Shown: piece after piece, positions 45,571 through 55,602 of the stretch
How the letters are laid out: every line of letters starts with the position of its first letter
Position numbering within the stretch: the stretch's first letter is position 1
NCBI RefSeq assembly: GCF_001638985.1
Contig: NW_017265150.1
Location: 1,124,984-1,188,983 of the forward strand
Source: Phycomyces blakesleeanus NRRL 1555(-)
Taxonomy: Eukaryota; Mucoromycota; Mucoromycetes; Mucorales; Phycomycetaceae
DNA length: 64,000 bases
Direction of reading: 5' to 3'
Program-made: the position numbers and the translations under genes
Notes under the pieces: model-generated
Told to the model about the DNA's origin: nothing
The model's database searches: none
Seen by the model: only the letters and a program-made list of their open reading frames with translations

Positions 45571-46205
45571 TGTCGTTCTTGATCTGGGATGGTCTTCCTT
45601 TTACTATAACAAAGTCAAAAGGTCAAACCCACTGGGGATCAAGGAGTATATGTAAAAACAAAGAGAAGATAAAAGATACATTTTATTGATATGTGTTATA
45701 TTTTTAGAAAAGAAAGAAAAACAAAGTGCAGACGAGAAGTACGGTGAGACTTTGTTTATTGATGAAAAGAGAGATGATCTTCTATTGCTGTTTGCTATGT
45801 GAGTTTATATAGACATTGCGTGTGTATTTAGGATAATGATATGAGTATATCATGTGATGTCTGTTTTCTTATATCATAGATAATATATTGTTAAGTTATT
45901 ACCCACGCTCTTGTTTGAGTGATTAGTGATGTTGACTAAGGTGCGTGACCTTGTTATCAGTATATTCTTTATTTAATGATAGTGTGAGAAATAACGTATA
46001 ATTAATACTGGTTGCTTATTCAATATGTCTTTGTCTTATTGTCTGTGTGCTCTATTTAAATCTACGATTATGTTGAATACAACAATATGAATTGAATTGT
46101 CTTATATAGTTTTCTAAACTAATACTGCGCATTATCCACAGTAGTTATTATTTATATTTAATTAAAGAAATAGTCATTATACTGCAGTTAATGCTCAGGA
46201 AGATA
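45571..46205 (-). repeat. LTR family J, copy 1 (minus), interrupted by a solo LTR
   Basis: Outer part 45571-45693 and inner part 46085-46205. Reverse-complemented it reads CTATATAAGACAATTC, ..CAATAAAATGTATC.., CCAGTGGGTTTGACC and ends GATCAAGAACGACA, i.e. TATA, AATAAA and a CA end. The opposite-orientation copy 2 (46270-47051) shares all of these blocks. The two lie head to head about 65 bp apart and would form a long hairpin. No coding sequence. Confidence 0.6.
45694..46084 (-). repeat. Solo LTR, family I (391 bp), ATATG target duplication
   Basis: TGTTATATTTTTAG to GAATACAACA, flanked by ATATG at 45689-45693 and 46085-46089. On the minus strand it starts TGTTGTATTCAAC and has TATATAAACTC followed by AATAAAC, giving its orientation. 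It is inserted inside LTR J copy 1, a few bases from its TATA box. Confidence 0.85.
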
Positions 46206-46269
46206 TTACTGCGCATAAAGAAGTACTGCAGTTAACTATAGATTTTATGGATTCATCAAAATAATGCTC

Positions 46270-47051
46270 AACAACATCTTCCTGAGCATTAACCACAGTA
46301 TAATGACTATTTTTTTATTTAAATGTAATATAATAGCTACTGCGAATAATGCACAGTATTAGTTTAGAAAATTATATAAGACAATTCTGTTGTAAATGAG
46401 TATTGACTACTGCTGTAATTGAGAATAAGTCTGAAGGAAATAATATAAGGCCTCAGCTATTCCAGTCAAAGGTGTCTACCGATTACTTTATTATTTAACA
46501 CACAGGTTTAGCATGCATGATAGTGATTATATTTCATATGATGATATCACTATAATATGGGATACATCAGTGGATTATTATAAGCATAATTATAACTCAT
46601 AAACACATTTACTTTCGATGTTAATACTTCATTGGGACTACACACATTTATATAATTAATCATACATTAATTATCCCAAGATCACGTTGCTCTGATTAAG
46701 GCTCAGATAGGATCGATTACCTGACCCCAGTCATATAATTTTCCCAATCCAAAACAATATAAATAGCAGTAGTAGTTCAGTGTAGGAACCTCGTCAAACT
46801 TTGATACAAAATCTTTCTCAATAAACAAAACCTACACAAGTTCTCACGAATCTTCGTTCCTAATTTCAAATCTTGAATTCTTCCTCTTAAAAACTTCTTC
46901 AACTTCAACCACCACAACAAATTCAATTCATATCAATAAAAAGTATCTTTAATTCTATCTTTGTTTTTACATATACTCCTTGATCTCCAGTGGGTTTAAT
47001 CTTTTAACTTTGTTATAGTAAAAGGAAAATCAACCCAGATCAAAAACAACA
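46270..47051 (+). repeat. LTR family J, copy 2 (plus), interrupted by a solo LTR
   Basis: Inner part 46270-46387 (CCTGAGCATTAACCACAG .. TTATATAAGACAATTC) and outer part 46920-47051 (AATTCATATCAATAAAAAG .. GATCTCCAGTGGGTTTAATC .. CAGATCAAAAACAACA). It is the inverted partner of copy 1. Confidence 0.6.
46388..46919 (+). repeat. Solo LTR, family H, with AATTC target duplication
   Basis: 532 bp, TGTTGTAAATGAG to CCACCACAACA, flanked by AATTC at 46383-46387 and 46920-46924. Differs from the 23067 copy by only a handful of bases, so both insertions are recent. Confidence 0.9.
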
Positions 47052-47428
47052 AATTCTTGTCAACCAATCTGTCAGAGTTGATATTGGTGAACAAAATTGG
47101 TAGTTATAAGCAACTAGTAAGAGTTGACTTTTTAGGATAAAAGATCTTGACTTTGCCAGTTGGCCTTTCATATATGTTTTAGATGTTTATGATAAATATA
47201 CTTGTAGAAGATATTATTGTACAACAAGTATCTAAGACATATTATTATAGCTATTCTTTTAACCAGAAATCAATTATCATTTTGTATAAATAGTCAAGAA
47301 ATATATTTAATAAAAAATATCTTTGATTCTATCTAAAAACTATTCATAAACTTGACGATCCCCAGTGATATTAATTCTGCGACTTTGTTACAATTGCCAG
47401 AAAAGAAATATTAGATTGAGACTTGACA
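47052..47428 (+). repeat. LTR family J, copy 3 (plus), degenerate
   Basis: Contains TATAAATAGTC (about 47286), AATAAAAAATATCTTTG, GATCCCCAGTGATATTAA and GACTTTGTTACAATTG, ending ACTTGACA. These blocks follow the order of LTR J copy 2. The start cannot be fixed. No gene here. Confidence 0.45.
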
Positions 47429-47429
47429 G

Positions 47430-47620
47430 TGTCATTTTCGATCTGAGTTGTTCTTCCAATGCTATAACACAGCCAAAATTGGTCAAACCCACTGGGAATT
47501 GTAAACAAAGATAAAAGAATAAAAAGAGGATAGAAAGATAGATAACTTTTATTGAATGAAATAACATTCTCTTTTATATGTATTCTAGACCTACCCAGTC
47601 ATTATAAATGTCTGTTTCGG
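47430..47620 (-). repeat. LTR family J, copy 4 (minus), degenerate
   Basis: The plus strand begins TGTCATTTTCGATCTGAG and has GGTCAAACCCACTGGGAAT and TTTTATTGAATG, the inverse order of copy 3. It lies tail to tail with copy 3, separated by a single base. The remaining sequence to 47790 has no recognisable gene. Confidence 0.45.
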
Positions 47621-47791
47621 TTTCTATTCTACTTTTATTAAGCTATGTGCTTTATAATTCTTTTGTGAGCAAAAGGAAATCACTTCAGTTGTCGTTCTCA
47701 AAAGAGAATTCCGTGTAATTGTCATTCTCATTGGCTGACAAGAATTCGGGCATGACAACAGGCAAAACAAATAACATCGGACAAAAAGTAA

Positions 47792-47864
47792 AGCCCAACG
47801 GGGGGGTCGAACCCCCAACCTTGAGATTAAGAGTCTCACGCTCTACCGATTGAGCTAGCCGGGC
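47792..47864 (-). tRNA. tRNA-Lys (anticodon CTT)
   Basis: 73 nt on the minus strand. The acceptor GCCCGGC pairs with GTTGGGC (two G-U pairs). D arm GCTCAATCGGTAGAGC, anticodon stem TGAGA/TCTCA with loop CTCTTAA, T arm GGGGGTTCGACCCCCCC (B box GTTCGACCC), discriminator T. No intron. A TTTTTG run just past the 3' end (plus-strand 47784-47789 CAAAAA) can act as terminator. Confidence 0.93.
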
Positions 47865-47865
47865 A

Positions 47866-48700
47866 TTGTTACTTTTAACAAGAAAAATAATAAAAATGAG
47901 CAACGATAAACAAATATCGGTTGTCCGTCAGTGCAGTGATGTTGCAGAACTCTTTGTAATTCTAGAAAATTATATTCTATTATTATTTTTTTGATTTTCT
48001 GACGGCGGCCAAGGCTGAATAGAAAGCAATTTTTTCTATTTGTAGAGCAAAACACCAATAAGTACAACGAAAAGGCATCATCCTGTCAACAATAACTTCA
48101 GGCAACCACATATTGTATCTTATTTTCTCACTATATTTAACTGAACAAATCAACTTGAAATTAATATTATTTTTATTATATATTCTTACAGGCATAATTA
48201 TTTTCATGATTATGACTTAATAATTATTTTATTTTATTTGTACTTAATGATAGTAAAGAACAAATCACATTTAATAGATCATCGATTATACAACTTTTAT
48301 CGTATTTTTTTTATAATTTTATTTATTTAATTATTTAACAAGTCAATTGCAGAACTATAAATATTACAATACTTATCTTTAATAAACATTGATTTTTCTT
48401 CATCTTATTTTCTGACAACAAGTTCTCTTAATATTTAATGCTGTTGATATTTTACTTGTTTGATTATCTGAGTATATTGAGTCAAATATATTAAAATTGA
48501 TCAATAGTACTGTTTTTCTCTTAATTTTCTCTTATTGATTTTATTATCTTTAATTTTACATTTTCTTTTGATTTTGTCTTTTTCTCCCTTGTGGAAAAAA
48601 GATGTTATTTCATATCTATGAACCCATTCAAGTCTTGAAAACCGTAATAACATATCACCTGTCAACATTTACTATAAATACAAACATTACATAAGTCAAA
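47866..48700 (+). repeat. Repeat D-G, copy 2 (uninterrupted)
   Basis: D part 47925-48485 matches 3505-4043; G part 48483-48700 matches 12258-12481 inverted. It shows the sequence before CACTA-1 inserted: GAGTCAAATATATTAAAATT. TATAAAT (about 48357) and AATAAAC (about 48381) suggest an LTR. It begins directly upstream of tRNA-Lys. Exact ends were not fixed. Confidence 0.6.
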
Positions 48701-48948
48701 AAGTCTGAATTAAAAAAATTTAAACTAAGCTTTAACTATATTAATACTTACTTATTTCCTTGCGTGCCAAGTTTAAATTACTTGGGGAGTCTACTTTTTT
48801 ATGTCACAAGGGGCTTTAAATTATAAAAATGTGGCTTTTCCATATAGAGATTTTGTAAGATGACTTTTGTTAAAACTTTTTTTTGCTATATTTTTTTTTC
48901 TCTCCTCTTTATTTTAATTACATATGCTATCATAATACGAGCTCACCA
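48701..48948. other. Non-coding segment before MULE-b
   Basis: AT-rich, no ORF. Probably the 5' part and promoter of MULE-b. Confidence 0.35.
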
Positions 48949-49263
48949 ATGTCCAACACTATATTCAACCTTTCAAATGTGCAGAATGCTTTAGTCAACT
49001 CACCTACAGAAAGAATAAAAATACTTCATTTGGATGTTGTAGTAAAAGTAAAAACAAGTGAATGGGAGCAATGCCTTGACTGCATTCAATCATTTTGTTC
49101 AACAAAGTGGAATAAATGTAGAAAACTTTGTGCAAGAGAATTGATGTATGGAGAGACAAAAAATGTCACCAAGCAGGATTTTATATATCAGACAGAAATG
49201 TTCATCTTGCTCGGAAAGACACTAAGTTTTGTTATTGCAAAGTCACTATTTTCATCAAGCAAT

Positions 49264-49794
49264 CACTGGAAAAACCACCCTAATTAACAATGTGGCCAGA
49301 TTGGTAAACACATGTGGAGAAATAGTGATTTTTTTCAACTCAGTATGTTTTTTGAAGTTCAGGTCAAAGATGTAGTTTTAGTTGGTTTCATTGACTAACA
49401 GAATTTTAGAATATCAGTCTGGTACAGAAGGCTAAATTCACATACAGAGACCTATCATAATTCTCATACTACCACCTTTTTTTTTATTCCTACTATTTTC
49501 TGGATTTACTCTCGCAATAATCTATTTATAAACTCATAGTAGAAAAATATATGTCTTTTACACGCAACAGACATTCTTAAAAACATTTGAATAAAGACTA
49601 TGAATTGATAATATCATAATTGTCATGTCTCTTTCTATATTTAATAATATAAAAAAGAACTTGTTAGAAGAATTCAATTAAATAACCATAAAATATAATG
49701 CTTTTTTTTACTATAAAGTCGGTGCAAATAAAGTATATTTTATGCTTGTTTTTCTTTTTATTCTTAATAAATCACATCAAACAAAACACATAAA
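49264..49794. other. Left arm and promoter region of CACTA-5
   Basis: Terminus followed by about 500 bp AT-rich DNA. The last 50 bases before the transposase ATG (AATAAATCACATCAAACA) resemble those before the CACTA-3 transposase (minus strand, AAAATCACATCAAATAAAG), suggesting a conserved promoter or leader. Confidence 0.45.
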
Positions 49795-52700
49795 ATGCCT
49801 TCTATTCTCTACCGCTGTAATGTTGTCTGCCTTTGTGCTCAATGTAGCAGAAATTCACAGGGATACTCATTGGTGACAAGCAGAACCATTGAGCACCATA
49901 TTAGAAAAGATGAGCTTGAGAGAATTGAGAGACTGGATACAACTGAAAGATTGGCAAATAGTATGTTATATTTAGGGTTTATTTTTTGATTATTGACTAA
50001 TAACTTCTTTATTTTTTTAATTTTAATGAAACATAGCTGTGCAAGAAGAACAAATGATAGACGTTGATACTCAATGTAAGAAAAGAAAAGAAAAAAAATA
50101 TTTGAAAACCAGTAGAGACAATAAGCTAAACTAATCTATATTTGTATATATCCCGACCTGTCAATCTGAATCCATTGAAAAAAAAGACGATCAGGCCGAC
50201 TCACCTGATTCGAATGCTGCCACAATGGCTGATAATGTCTCGGTAGAAGATGAGATCAGCTAGGTCAATGGCAATGACTCTGACATTGAAAGAGACATGA
50301 ACTCTGACTCTGGAAGTGGTGAAGAAGAAGGTGTCAAGACAGACGTTGAAGAGTTTGTTAATAAAGGTCAGTCATAAATGCTTTTGTTTTCTTAAAAACA
50401 GACCTAAAGAAAATTTGTTCTAATTTATTTTTGTTAATTTTAAATAGACTCATTTGATGCTCCTAACATGCCTGAAAACCCTGTCCATTGGTTCATTGCT
50501 ACCTTTGCCATTCTTTTTATCTCGCATTATATTGTTAACAAAGGTGCTGCCATATTGATTGAATTTATCAATCAGTTACTCAAGATATATAATGAAGATT
50601 TCCAATTACCAACAAGTCTTATTGGCCTGCAAAAAATGACTGGTTTTTCCAATTACCCCAATGGTATCAAGAAGTCTGTTGTATGTGAAGACTGCCACAA
50701 GGTTTACAAACAAGATGTGTCTCTCCCTACTCATTGTGACTTCAAAAAGCATGGTTCTCAATCAGCATGCAATTGCGAATTGATGAAGATTTTATCTTCT
50801 GGTGCCATGGTAGCCAAGCGATCATACGTCTACAACTCTATTCAGAGATCATTACAAGTTTTCTTTCTTGATTCTGGGTTTGAGCAAAAAATCAGACAAT
50901 GGAACAAAGAGCTTAAGGTCGTAGATACACTATGCAACGTCTATGATGATGCTATGTAGAAGGAGCTAAAGGACCAAAGTGACATATTGTTTGTGGATGA
51001 ACCTCGTTCATTGATGCTAACAATGAACATTGACTGGTTCCAGCCATTTGACGGCATTACATATTCAACTGGAGCTATCTACCTTGCAATAAATAACTTG
51101 CCTTGTGAGAAAAGATTTAAGCCTGAAAATATCATCCTTGTTGGTTTGATGCCTGGTCCTAAGGAGCCAAAGGCCAAAGAGATCAATCACTATTTAAAGC
51201 CAATAGTCAATGAATTGCTGCAGTTGTTTATGGGGATAACCATCCCGACCTTTGAGTGCCCAGCCGGTGTTAATGTACATGCCGCTTTACATATGGTTGC
51301 CTGTGACATCCCCACCGTCAGGAAGACCAGTGGATTCACCGCCCACAACAGTACTTGTGCATGCCTCAGATGTGTGAGGCAGTTTGCCAGGTTACCAAGC
51401 ACCAATCAGGTCGACTTCAGTGAGTTCGACTATTCGATGTGGAAAATCCGTAGCGGTCTGGAAAACAGGTTGCATGCTGAGGAGTGGAAGAGTGCCAGTA
51501 CGCCCTCAGAAAGGCATCAGTTGGAAATCGAAAATGGTGTTCGATGGTCGCAGCTGCATCGCCTTGGATACTTTGATCTAGTATATGGAACGATCATCAA
51601 TCCCATGCATAATTTATTCCTGGGGACACCAAAGAGAATGATGGAGCGGTGGATAAAAGAAGGACTGATAGACAATAGAAAGCTAGCTACAATGCAAACA
51701 ATGGCAGAGACAATGATGGTGCCAATGGATTATGTGGTGTTGAAATCGAAGATCGGAAAGGGCTTTCCATACATGAAAGCTGATGAATGGAAGTCCTGGG
51801 TGCTAGTGTATTTGCCTATCTTGTTGAAGGCTGTCCTGCCAATTGAAATGTTCAGAAATTGGATCAGTTTTGTTGATGCCTGCTGACAATTAGTAAAGCC
51901 AAGCATCACGTTCTCTGACATTGATGACAGCCATAAATTTCTTCAAGAATTCTGTACTGAGTGGCAGTGTATTTACACTCCAACTATTCTCACCTATAAC
52001 ATGCATTTACATCTCCATCTTTGCGAGACCATCCATGATTTTGGACCAGTATATAGATATTGGCTCTTCAGGTTTGAGCAATATAATTGTCTGCTAAAGA
52101 ACGTGAATACAAACAGAAAAGATCCCTTTGAGGTTACATACATGAATAGTTTCATCCAAGATACATGCAAAAGTGATTTCGTTCATGCTGCTCTCACATA
52201 CCCAAGCCAAGTACCGTTTCTTCCTCTTCTTGCCAAGCTTACTGCCACAGCTCAACCCTCCACTTCAAAAAATACAATAACTTTTCCTCAGCATCTGTTC
52301 AGACTATCAGCCTTCATCCAAGCATACTCAAACCCTTCTCTTCCAGTCCTTGGCAATGAATCCCTTCCTCCATCTGCATTTCCTCTCCATATTGAATCCC
52401 CATCAGCAATGAGTGATGCCAACTATCCTTATTTGCTTGATTACTATAAAGTCACATACTGCATGTCAAATCTTGAAGGTTATTAGCATCCCTTCTCTTC
52501 GTTCTCATTTGTCAACAACCAAATCATAAAGTTGAAATCAATCAATTTGCTTGGCCAGGTTTATAAAGGCTGCAAATATACTTCTGGTCACTGCTCATTT
52601 GTTCAATCTCTGTTCCTTGGAAGTCAAGGCAATAATCGGTTGGCATACACTGACTAAATTTAGTATCTGTTCTTGTACTCTTTCACTCCACCAGTAGACA

Positions 52701-52957
52701 ACACAGAGCTCCAAACACGTGTCGTTTATCAAGATAAACACGTGTTTGCATTTGTTAAGTGGTTCCAGATTGAGCATGACCGTTCAAGAGAGTTGGAAAG
52801 TGTTGACATCTGCAGTGCAGATTTTATTGCGTGTGATTTTGAATGTATCTTGTCAGTACATCAAATATCATCAGTTGTTGCAACATGTGATTATAAAACC
52901 AGCACAAATAATAAGAAAATACTTGTCAACGCTTTACCACACAAACAATACAATTAA
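49795..52957 (+). pseudogene. Tnp2-like CACTA transposase (CACTA-5), decayed
   Basis: Exon 1 (49795-about 49960) encodes a Cys/His finger (CLCAQCSRNSQ..EHHIRKDELE). Small exons follow: 50037-50075 (VQEEQMIDVDTQ) and an acidic linker from about 50158 to 50366 (DSDIERDMNSDSGSGEEE) with TAG inside. The large exon from 50448 has MPENPVHWF, SACNCELMK, TMNIDWFQPFDGI, LVGLMPGPKE, CACLRC, IINPMHNLFLG (Asn where CACTA-3 has catalytic-type Asp), NMHLHLHLCETI and FRFEQYN. Stops: TAG 50957 (Trp in CACTA-3), TGA 51884, TAG after NLEGY and two near 52655-52665. The frame ends at 52957. Long open stretches such as 50987-51886 show the decay is young. Confidence 0.8.
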
Positions 52958-53094
52958 TATTTAATATATTTCTTTTTTAATAGAAAATTTCAATACATAA
53001 GCTAATGTAGTCTTATTATATATGTTGCAAACAATACATATGTGTTAAGAAATTTTGAGAGTAAAAGAAAAAAATGACAAAAAATGAGTTTTAT

Positions 53095-54223
53095 TTATGA
53101 CCCATATTTAAGAGCCCATTGAGATAGAGCAAGATCTAAATCAATTGGGACTGTTGATTCCACTGTTCTACCATAAACTCCTTTAAGCAGTTGGTGGGAA
53201 TTTGCACCCAATTGCTTAACAACAAACGAGTCAACCTCCGTAATGAATTTGTTAAGCTAAGTAATAAACATATATTAATATTCAGCCTGACATCATTCAA
53301 AAAAGAAAACTGTTAGGTTTTATCTTGTCACTTCTCCAACTTGAGCGAGCAACACGAATCTTATTTCTTGGCTGAGAGGGGGACATATCATCATCTGATT
53401 CGCCTTCAGACATTACCAACTTTTGGATCAGACCAGAGCAGTTTCGACCCATCTTGAGATCAATGTCAGCCTTGTTAACATCATAAGCAAGGCAACGGCA
53501 GGTGTAGTTCTAAAGGAAAAAAACAATACAATTAATATTCTAATTGTTATTATTTAGCATAAATTGAAAATATAGTTTACATCAGTTTCACAGCCAGATC
53601 TTCTTGAATTAGTATTCAAGGCTCGTCTTGTTTCTGGAAGTTCCCTTTGGTGGCAACGTCTACTACAGAAGTTTGTGTATATACACTTACAAAGGTTGCA
53701 TGTCCTCATATCAGTGCCAGCAAACTTCTTTTCCAAGTAATACAAGAGTTGTTTGACTAACTCTCTATTTGGAGAGCAATCAAAATGAACATCAACTGCC
53801 CACTTTGGTTTTATGGCATTCTCTTAGATTTCTACCTGATCTCTTGATTTTAGCTTTGGGTTCCACATATAACCATGAATGTATCCCTATTATATTTTAA
53901 TTAGCAACAAGATCGGCAAGTGTCTTTTGTATCTTTATACTTACAAATACAGCGTTAGTATCACTTGATTCGGTGGTGGGAAGGGCAGCAGAAGTGGATG
54001 CAACACTAGTGGGTACATGAGCAGGTGCTGTGAGGGCAGACAAGGCATCAATGCCATTAATGGCGATTGCGTTACTGGTGATCACTACACCAATTCTTGT
54101 ATCCATCAATGTGATCTTATCCTTCATGGCCTTCTTCTCTTCTTTCATCGCATTCAAAGCTTGTAGCAACTGGACATCAGTGCTAGCAAGAGAAGGAACG
54201 AGTCTGCGGTTGGGGGTAGGCAT
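53095..54223 (-). pseudogene. Accessory protein gene of CACTA-5, four exons, lightly decayed
   Basis: Exon 1 (54223 to 53945, MPTPNRRLVPSLAS) has a coiled-coil segment and MDTRIGVVITSNAI, matching MNSRIGVLATSS of CACTA-3. Exon 2 (about 53887-53581) has MWNPKLKSRDQVEI, a stop, then SPNRELVKQLLYYLEKKF. Exon 3 (about 53511-53325) has an acidic patch (SEGESDDD) and SSWRSDK. Exon 4 (about 53256-53095) ends LALSQWALKYGS. Donors GTAAGT and GTAAAC are kept; the third donor (AAGATAAA) has lost GT. The stop in exon 2 and the lost donor inactivate it. The Tc1 element sits 22 bp upstream of the ATG. Confidence 0.65.
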
Positions 54224-54244
54224 TATCTGTAATACATTATAATA

Positions 54245-55600
54245 CACCTGGCTTAGGGTAAAATTGACTTACTTCCAACTCCACTAAAATCAAAGAAGTA
54301 CACCTCTGTTTTTTAAGGTTAAATAAGTTCTCAAAGACATGATCCTTAAAGACAAAAAATGAATGGAAGATTTTGTAATATGTGTTGCTTATTTATAGTA
54401 AAAATTGATAGAGGTTTAATAGTTAATAGCTCCTCCATACTTCTTCCCAACTAATATCATATGATCTTTAATGCTCAGACAAAACTTCACACAAGTACTT
54501 GCTGTGATTTCTGCCCACTCCTCCAACAAAGCAACTTCTAGTTCTTTTAACGTAGTAGGCTGGGGTCTTCTATCTCTAACCTTGTTATCAAGGTAGCTCC
54601 ACATATTCTCAATTGGATTGAGATCTGGACTTTTTGCAGGCCATGGTAAGATAGCCACATCGTTTCTTTTTTTCCACTGTTCCGCCAACTTGCTCTTATG
54701 TGGTTTGGCATTGTCTTCTTGGAGAAGGTAGGTGGTGGTGTCCTTGTCAGGAAGGGCAGCAAGAAATGGGAGATAGTTGTCCCTCAGTGTCTGGACATAC
54801 ATTTCTTTTGTCATGTAGTCATCTAATATAACTAGTGGGCCAACACCTCCTGCCCAAATACATCCCCAAACTGATACTGAACCACCCAACCCTTGCACTG
54901 CTGGTACCAGACAGTCATCTTCATACTTCTCATGCGGTTGGCGCCAAACATATTGCTGTCCACCTTTCTGAAAAAGGGTGAATCTGGACTCATCACTCCC
55001 AATTACTGATGTCCATTCATCATTCCAATTTTTTCGCTCCATAACCCATTGCAAGCATGCCTTCTTATGTGCTTCATCTAGGTAAGGCTTGGCTACAGCA
55101 ACACAAGAGCGAAGGTCCATATCGTACAGATATTTGCGTACTGTTGCTTGACTGATTGAGATGTCATGCATCTCTTTAACACTGCGCGTGATGGTAGCTA
55201 ATGTGTTGCGTCTATTTTTTTTTGCGGTGAACTTCAAATAACAAATTGCCCATGGTGATAGCTTCTTAGAGACCCCAGGATGCTCCTTCTCAGTGCACGT
55301 CTTCTTTGTCTCATATTTTTTAATTATATAATAAACAGTTGATTGGGGTATGCCTTCTGCATGTGAAATCTCATAGGAGCTACATCCTTCTTTATATCTT
55401 CTAATAATCATCCCTTTTTCGAAATCTGTTGTCTTATAATATGAGTTGGTAGTTTTAGCTTTATTGTTCTTTGGCATTGTGATTTGTTTTATTAGAGAGA
55501 TTACAGAATTAAAATAAAAGGAAAATAGAGGATGGTCTTCTTGCATAGAAAGAAGTCATGGCGGAGTTGGAAGTAAGTCAATTTCACCCTAAGCCGGGTG
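54245..55600 (-). mobile_element. Tc1-type transposon, 1356 bp, apparently intact
   Basis: Inverted termini CACCTGGCTTAGGGTAAAAT and CACCCGGCTTAGGGTGAAAT, each about 38 bp, flanked by TA at 54243-54244 and 55601-55602. One uninterrupted transposase gene fills most of it. Size, TIR length and TA duplication are typical of Tc1. It is inserted in CACTA-5, just upstream of the accessory gene. Confidence 0.9.
54416..55477 (-). CDS. Tc1 transposase (DD34E), intact
   Basis: 353 codons from MPKNNKAKTT; an in-frame ATG 23 codons earlier exists, but the extension is not family-like. Residues 15-58 form a helix-turn-helix (KGMIIRRYKEG .. IPQSTVYYIIKKY), 70-130 a second HTH (Tc3-type), then the DDE domain: D162 (VIGSDESRF), D255 (LLQEDNAKPH), E290 (SPDLNPIENMW), with 34 residues between the last two. 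It binds its TIRs and catalyses cut-and-paste at TA. No stop, frameshift or missing motif was seen, so it may be functional. Confidence 0.92.
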   Translation of the reverse strand: MPKNNKAKTTNSYYKTTDFEKGMIIRRYKEGCSSYEISHAEGIPQSTVYYIIKKYETKKTCTEKEHPGVSKKLSPWAICYLKFTAKKNRRNTLATITRSVKEMHDISISQATVRKYLYDMDLRSCVAVAKPYLDEAHKKACLQWVMERKNWNDEWTSVIGSDESRFTLFQKGGQQYVWRQPHEKYEDDCLVPAVQGLGGSVSVWGCIWAGGVGPLVILDDYMTKEMYVQTLRDNYLPFLAALPDKDTTTYLLQEDNAKPHKSKLAEQWKKRNDVAILPWPAKSPDLNPIENMWSYLDNKVRDRRPQPTTLKELEVALLEEWAEITASTCVKFCLSIKDHMILVGKKYGGAINY

Positions 55601-55602
55601 TA

